Part shown: in pieces, positions 59,095-64,000 of the stretch
How positions within the stretch are numbered: position 1 is the stretch's first letter
Layout: each line of letters begins with the position of its first letter
Assembly: GCA_021798915.1 (NCBI GenBank)
Contig: JAJZBM010000003.1
Coordinates: forward strand, 62,001-126,000
DNA: 64,000 nucleotides
Reading direction: 5' to 3'
Source of the DNA: Pseudomonadota bacterium
GTDB taxonomy: Bacteria > Pseudomonadota > Alphaproteobacteria > Acetobacterales > Acetobacteraceae
Translations under genes and position numbers: made by a program
The notes under the pieces: model-generated
The model's database searches: none
What the model saw: the letters and a program-made list of their open reading frames with translations, nothing else
What the model was told of the DNA's origin: nothing

Positions 59095-59919
59095 ATGACC
59101 GCTGCCCCCACCCCTGATGGCGCCGATGTCCTGGCGCGGATCTGTGCCGAAACCCGTGCCGAGGTGGCCCGCCGGCGCGAGGCGACGCCAGTGGAAGCGC
59201 TGAAATCGCGCATCGCCGCCGCCGGGCCGACGCGTGGCTTCGGCCGCGCGCTGAAGGAAAAAATCGCCAGCGGCGCCTTCGCCCTGATCGCCGAAATCAA
59301 GAAGGCCTCGCCCTCGGGCGGGCTGATTCGCGCCGATTTCTCGCCCGCCGATCTCGCCCGCGCCTATGCCGAAGGGGGCGCGACCTGCCTCTCCGTCCTC
59401 ACCGACGGGCCCTATTTCCAGGGCTCGCCCGAGGATCTGATCGCCGCCCGCGCGGCGGTCGATCTTCCTGTCCTGCGCAAGGATTTCATCCTCGACCCCT
59501 GGCAGGTGCATGAAAGCCGGGCGATGGGGGCGGATTGCGTCCTCCTCATCATGGCGGCGCTCGCGGACCAGGAAGCGCGCGATCTCGAAGCCCTCGCCCG
59601 CTCGCTCGACATGGATGTCCTCGCCGAGATTCATGACGAGGCCGAACTCGATCGCGCGCTCGGCTTGGAGACCAATCTGATCGGCATCAACAACCGCAAC
59701 CTCAAGACCCTCAAGACCACGCTCGACACCGCCCTCGCGCTCGCCCCGCGCGTGCCGCCGGATCGTTTCCCGCTCGCCGAAAGCGGCATCAAAAGCCATG
59801 CCGATCTCGTCCGCCTCGCGCAGAACGCCGGCGTCCATTGCTTTCTCGTCGGCGAGCATCTGATGCGAACGCAAGACGTCACCGCCGCGACCCGGGCGCT
59901 GCTCGGGGCCTCGGCATGA
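59095..59919 (+). CDS. trpC: Indole-3-glycerol phosphate synthase
   Basis: [53 protein letters not shown]. Confidence 0.95.
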   Translation: MTAAPTPDGADVLARICAETRAEVARRREATPVEALKSRIAAAGPTRGFGRALKEKIASGAFALIAEIKKASPSGGLIRADFSPADLARAYAEGGATCLSVLTDGPYFQGSPEDLIAARAAVDLPVLRKDFILDPWQVHESRAMGADCVLLIMAALADQEARDLEALARSLDMDVLAEIHDEAELDRALGLETNLIGINNRNLKTLKTTLDTALALAPRVPPDRFPLAESGIKSHADLVRLAQNAGVHCFLVGEHLMRTQDVTAATRALLGASA

Positions 59920-60392
59920 GCGCCGAATTCAGCCATTTCGACGCGAGCGGCCAGGCGCTGATGGTCGATGTCTCGGCAAAATCGGTCACCACGCGCAGCG
60001 CGACCGCCCGCGCCCGGGTGGTGATGCAGGCCGCGACTCTCGCCCTCATTCAGTCTGGCGGCGCGAAGAAGGGCGACGTGCTCGGGGTCGCGCGCCTGGC
60101 CGGCATCATGGCCGCCAAGCGCACCGCCGATCTGATCCCGCTTTGCCACCCGCTGGCGCTCGATGCGGTCGCGGTGGAACTGCTGGCGGCGCCGCCGGAG
60201 GCGGTGGAGATCACCGCGACGGTGCGCACCACCGGGCGCACCGGCGTCGAGATGGAGGCGCTGACCGCGGCCAGTGTCGCAGCACTCACCGTCTATGACA
60301 TGTGCAAAGCGGTCGATCGCGGCATGCGCATCGAGGGGTTGCGTCTGGTCGCCAAATCGGGCGGCAAATCCGGCGATTTCACGCAAGACTGA
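59916..60392 (+). CDS. moaC: Cyclic pyranopterin monophosphate synthase accessory protein MoaC
   Basis: [56 protein letters not shown]. Confidence 0.96.
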   Translation: MSAEFSHFDASGQALMVDVSAKSVTTRSATARARVVMQAATLALIQSGGAKKGDVLGVARLAGIMAAKRTADLIPLCHPLALDAVAVELLAAPPEAVEITATVRTTGRTGVEMEALTAASVAALTVYDMCKAVDRGMRIEGLRLVAKSGGKSGDFTQD

Positions 60393-60399
60393 GGCGCGG

Positions 60400-61605
60400 A
60401 TGATCAGCGTCGCGGAAGCCAGAGACCGTATCCTCGCCGCCTTCGCCCCGGTCGGCGCCGAGACGGTGGCGCTCGCCGAAGCCGCGGGGCGGATCAGCGC
60501 CGCGCCGGTGATCGCGCGGACCACACAGCCGCCAGCGGATGTCTCGGCGATGGATGGCTATGCCGTCCGCACCGAGGATGGGCGCGATGGCGCGGTGCTC
60601 CGCCTGATCGGCAGCGCCCCGGCCGGCCATCCCTTCGCGGGGGGCATCGGCGTTGGCGAAACGGTGCGGATTTTCACCGGCAGTTTCGTGCCCGCCGGCG
60701 CCGACGCGGTGCTGCTGCAAGAGGACGCGAGCCCCGAGGGCGAGACGATACGGGTGCGCGAAACCGTGCGACCCGGCCAGCATATTCGCCGCATGGGCCA
60801 GGATTTCGCGCAAGGTGACGTGGTGATCGCGGCCGGGCGGCGGCTTTCGCCCCGCGCCATCGGCCTCGCCGCCGCGGCCAATCATCCCTGGCTCCTCGTC
60901 CATCGCCGCCCCCGCGTCGCGGTGCTCGCGACCGGGGACGAAATCGCCCTCCCCGGCGAGCCGATCCCGCCGGGCGGCATCGTCAGCTCCAACGCCCATG
61001 TGCTCGCGGCGATGGTGGCGAGCCTCGGCGGCGCCCCGAGCGTGCTGCCGATCGCCCTCGACGACCCCGAGGCGATCGCCGCCGCCGCCGATGCCGCGCG
61101 CGGCTTCGATCTTCTGATCACCACCGGTGGGGCCAGTGTCGGCGCGCATGATCTGGTGCAGGCGGGGCTGGCGCGGCGCGGTCTCGCGGTCGATTTCTGG
61201 AAGATCGCGATGCGGCCGGGCAAGCCGCTGATGTTCGGGCGGCTCGGCGCGATGCCGGTGCTCGGCCTGCCCGGCAACCCGGTCGCGGCCTTCGTCTGCG
61301 CGCTGCTCTTCGCCCGCCCGGCTTTGCTGCGGCTCGCCGGCCTTGCGCCCGCGCCGCTCCCGACCACGCGGGCGGAGACCGCGACGGCGCTGCCCGCCAA
61401 TGACCGGCGTTTCGATTTTCTCCGCGCCCGCCTGGAAGAAGACGCAGCGGGGCGGCTGATCGCGACGGCATTCGCGGTCCAGGATTCGGCGATGCAGGCG
61501 GTGCTCGCCGACGCCGATGCGCTCATTCTCCGCCCGCCGCACGCCCCTTCGGTCGCGGCGGGGGCGGCGGTCGAGATCGTCCGCTTCGATCGTCTCGGCC
61601 TTTGA
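60400..61605 (+). CDS. moeA: Molybdopterin molybdenumtransferase
   Basis: QPPADVSAMDGYAVR, VAVLATGDEI, ITTGGASVGAHDLV, GLPGNPVAAFVCALLF. Confidence 0.95.
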   Translation: MISVAEARDRILAAFAPVGAETVALAEAAGRISAAPVIARTTQPPADVSAMDGYAVRTEDGRDGAVLRLIGSAPAGHPFAGGIGVGETVRIFTGSFVPAGADAVLLQEDASPEGETIRVRETVRPGQHIRRMGQDFAQGDVVIAAGRRLSPRAIGLAAAANHPWLLVHRRPRVAVLATGDEIALPGEPIPPGGIVSSNAHVLAAMVASLGGAPSVLPIALDDPEAIAAAADAARGFDLLITTGGASVGAHDLVQAGLARRGLAVDFWKIAMRPGKPLMFGRLGAMPVLGLPGNPVAAFVCALLFARPALLRLAGLAPAPLPTTRAETATALPANDRRFDFLRARLEEDAAGRLIATAFAVQDSAMQAVLADADALILRPPHAPSVAAGAAVEIVRFDRLGL

Positions 61606-61650
61606 TCCCTGCCCTCATCTCCGTATCATGAACGGGTAAAATTCCCGTCC

Positions 61651-61688
61651 CTGTCATCATAGTTTCGCCGATGTCATCATAGCTTCAC
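61651..61688 (+). promoter_or_regulatory. Two tandem Pho-box-like sites (CTGTCATcataGTTTCGC, ATGTCATcataGCTTCAC)
   Basis: Direct repeat TGTCATCATAG[TC]TTC with period 20 bp; each unit is 7-nt CTGTCAT-like half site + 4-nt spacer + weaker half site; 38 bp upstream of the phosphoesterase start. Confidence 0.55.
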
Positions 61689-61725
61689 TGGCGGAGACGG
61701 GGGCGGAGGGCGTAACGATGCCGCC

Positions 61726-62538
61726 ATGACGAACATCATGGCGCGCCCGCTTTATCGCAGCGTCTTTCTCTCCGACACCCATCTCGGCACCAAGGCCTGC
61801 CGCGCCGATTTTCTTGCCGATTTCCTCCGCCGCGTTTCCGCCGAGCAGATTTATCTCGTCGGCGACATCATCGATGGCTGGCGGCTCCGGCGCGGCTGGT
61901 ACTGGGACCGGCATCATGACGCGGTGCTGACCGAGATCCTCCGCCATGCCCGCTCCGGCGCCAAGGTCACCTATATCGCCGGCAATCACGACGAGGCGCT
62001 GCGGCGCTTCCTGCCGCTCGGGCTCGAGATCGTCGGCGTCACCCTCGCCGACGAGGCCGCGCACATCACCGCCGATGGCCGCCGCCTCCTCGTGCTGCAT
62101 GGCGATCAGTTCGATTCGGTGGTGTGCTACGCGCGCTTCCTCGCCTTGCTCGGCGATGGCGCCTATGGCCTCGCACTCCGGCTCAACCGCTATTTCAACC
62201 TGATCCGCGCCCGGCTCGGCTATCCTTACTGGTCGCTGTCGGCCTATCTCAAGCGCCAGGTCAAGGAAGCGGTGAAGGCGATCGACCGCTTCGAGTCAGC
62301 CCTCGCCGCCGATGCCGCGCGGCGTGGCTTCGATGGCGTGGTTTGCGGCCATATCCATCACGCCGAAATGCGCGAAGTCGGCGGCAAGCTCTATCTCAAC
62401 GCCGGGGACTGGGTGGAAAGCTGCACCGCCCTGGTCGAACATCACGACGGGCGGCTGGAACTGCTCGACTGGGCGGCGATCAACGGTCTCTCCTTCCTCA
62501 CCCCGCGACACGCGGCCCTGCATGTCGCGACCGCCTGA
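61726..62538 (+). CDS. plcP: PlcP-like metallophosphoesterase (often annotated as LpxH-like UDP-2,3-diacylglucosamine diphosphatase)
   Basis: VFLSDTHLGTKACRADFLADFL, YLVGDIIDGWRLRRGWYWDRHHD, IAGNHDE, VLHGDQFDSVV, VVCGHIHHAEM, NAGDWVESCTALVEHHDGRLELLDW. Confidence 0.82.
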   Translation: MTNIMARPLYRSVFLSDTHLGTKACRADFLADFLRRVSAEQIYLVGDIIDGWRLRRGWYWDRHHDAVLTEILRHARSGAKVTYIAGNHDEALRRFLPLGLEIVGVTLADEAAHITADGRRLLVLHGDQFDSVVCYARFLALLGDGAYGLALRLNRYFNLIRARLGYPYWSLSAYLKRQVKEAVKAIDRFESALAADAARRGFDGVVCGHIHHAEMREVGGKLYLNAGDWVESCTALVEHHDGRLELLDWAAINGLSFLTPRHAALHVATA

Positions 62539-63598
62539 GGCCGACGCCGCGCCACGCCGGATCGCGATCGTGAGCGACGCCTGGCATCCGCAGATCAACG
62601 GCGTGGTGCGGACGCTGGCCATGGTCGCGGCCGAGCTGCGCCGCGCCGGGCATAGCGTGCTGGTGATCGGGCCGGACCGGTTTCGGACCCTCCCCTGCCC
62701 GGTCTATCCCGAAATCCGCCTCGCCCTCTGGCCGCGCCGCCGGCTCGCCGCCCAGCTCGCCGCTTTCGCGCCCGATTCGCTCCATATCGCGACCGAGGGG
62801 CCGCTCGGCCACGCCGCTTGCGCCATCGCCGGCCGCGCCGGCTGGTCCTTCACCACCGCCTATCACACCAGCTTTCCCGATTATCTCGCCGCCCGCTTCG
62901 CGCTGCCGCGCCGGCTCACCTATCGCTGGCTGCGCGGCTTTCATGGGCGCGGGGCGGGCCTGATGGTCGCAACCCCGGCGCTCGCCACCGAACTCGCCGG
63001 GCGCGGGTTCGCCAACCTGAACATCTGGTCGCGCGGCGTCGATCTCGCGGCGTTTCATCCCCAGAACGCCGTCGCACTTCCGTATCCGCGGCCGATTTTT
63101 CTCTCGGTCGGGCGGCTGGCCGTGGAGAAGAATCTGCCCGCTTTTCTCGCCCTCGATTTGCCCGGCAGCAAACTCGTCGTCGGGGACGGGCCGGCGCGGG
63201 CGGCCTTGATGCGCGATTTTCCCGAGGCGCATTTCCTCGGCGCGCGACAGGGGCCGGCGCTCGCCCGGCTTTATGCCAGCGCCGATGCCTTCGTCTTCCC
63301 GAGCCGGACCGACACGTTCGGCCTCGTCCTCCTCGAAGCGCTGGCCTCCGGTCTGCCGGTCGCGGCGTTTCCGACCGCCGCCCCGCGCGCGGTGCTGGGT
63401 CGCGCATATTCCCTGGTCGGCGCGCTCGATGGCGATCTCGGCCGCGCGGCGCGCGCCGCGCTCACCCGCGATCGCAACGCCTGCCGGCGCTTCGCGGAGG
63501 GGTTTTCCTGGGCGCACTCGGCGCGGCAGTTCCTTGCCAATCTGGTCCCGCTCCATGCGAGCGCGCGCCAAGCCATCGCCCCACCCATCGCCGCTTGA
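62522..63598 (+). CDS. GT4-family glycosyltransferase (Agt-like)
   Basis: RIAIVSDAWHPQINGVVRTLAMVAAELRRAGHSVLVIGPDRF, FPSRTDTFGLVLLEALASGLPVAAFP; overlaps plcP by 17 nt. Confidence 0.9.
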   Translation: MSRPPEADAAPRRIAIVSDAWHPQINGVVRTLAMVAAELRRAGHSVLVIGPDRFRTLPCPVYPEIRLALWPRRRLAAQLAAFAPDSLHIATEGPLGHAACAIAGRAGWSFTTAYHTSFPDYLAARFALPRRLTYRWLRGFHGRGAGLMVATPALATELAGRGFANLNIWSRGVDLAAFHPQNAVALPYPRPIFLSVGRLAVEKNLPAFLALDLPGSKLVVGDGPARAALMRDFPEAHFLGARQGPALARLYASADAFVFPSRTDTFGLVLLEALASGLPVAAFPTAAPRAVLGRAYSLVGALDGDLGRAARAALTRDRNACRRFAEGFSWAHSARQFLANLVPLHASARQAIAPPIAA

Positions 63599-63624
63599 GC
63601 CGTCGCGACAAGGAGAGTCCTTCC

Positions 63625-64000
63625 ATGCTGATCAGCTTCGTCGTGCCGGCCTATAACGAGGAAGCCCTGCTGGCCGAAACCCTCGCCGCGATCCGCGCCG
63701 AAATCGCCCGCGCGGGGCTCACGCTCGGGCGGGAGGCGGAAATCATCGTCGTCGATAACGCCAGCACCGATCGGACCGGCGACATCGCCCGCGCAAGCGA
63801 GGGGGTGCGGTTGGTGGCGGAGCCGCGCAAAGGGTTGGTGCAGGCGCGCTTCGCCGGATTCGTCGCGAGTTCCGGCGCGCTGGTCGCCAATATCGACGCC
63901 GACACCATCCTGCCGCCCGGCTGGCTCGCCCGCGTGCGCGCCGAATTTGCCAGGGACGCGCGGCTGGTCGCGCTGAGCGGCCCCTATCTCTATCGCGATC
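63625..64000 (+). CDS. Family 2 glycosyltransferase (partial, runs off the window end)
   Basis: MLISFVVPAYNEEALLAETLAAI...EIIVVDNASTDRTGDIA...VANIDADT. Confidence 0.9.
   Translation, partial: MLISFVVPAYNEEALLAETLAAIRAEIARAGLTLGREAEIIVVDNASTDRTGDIARASEGVRLVAEPRKGLVQARFAGFVASSGALVANIDADTILPPGWLARVRAEFARDARLVALSGPYLYRD

Overview
The window is high-GC, densely coded chromosomal DNA from an alphaproteobacterium. It looks Acetobacteraceae/Rhodospirillales-like, inferred from gene content and from the GGTTCTTT...AAAGAACC intergenic repeat. I see no prophage, CRISPR array, IS transposase or rRNA. About 61 protein genes and one tRNA-Gln(TTG) are supportable. Recognisable blocks are rpsA-cmk-aroA; hyi-glxR; ubiA/rsmE/gshA; S41 protease-rnr-topA-dprA-plsY-pyrC'-pyrB; gltX; a multicopper oxidase; dinB/HU; psd-pssA; tRNA-Gln-galE; a LIV-type ABC transporter divergent from an AidB-like acyl-CoA dehydrogenase; trpG-trpD-trpC-moaC-moeA; and a terminal metallophosphoesterase-GT4-GT2 module. 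Main second-look items: (1) a degenerate calcineurin-like phosphoesterase fused to a Cys-rich radical SAM domain (8919-10760); (2) two tandem Pho-box-like sites just upstream of a PlcP/Agt-like lipid-remodelling module (61651-61688); (3) a pyrB-linked dihydroorotase homologue that has lost its HxH metal motif and has a 30-bp-period duplication at its 5' end; (4) an unlisted 36-aa membrane peptide coupled by TGATG to the multicopper oxidase; (5) a DPPY methyltransferase-like gene translationally coupled to trpG; (6) a ~190-bp five-hairpin mosaic element beside dinB. Many long ORFs in the supplied track, including those of 1208, 906, 710, 706 and 702 aa, are wholly or mostly antisense artefacts of high GC.
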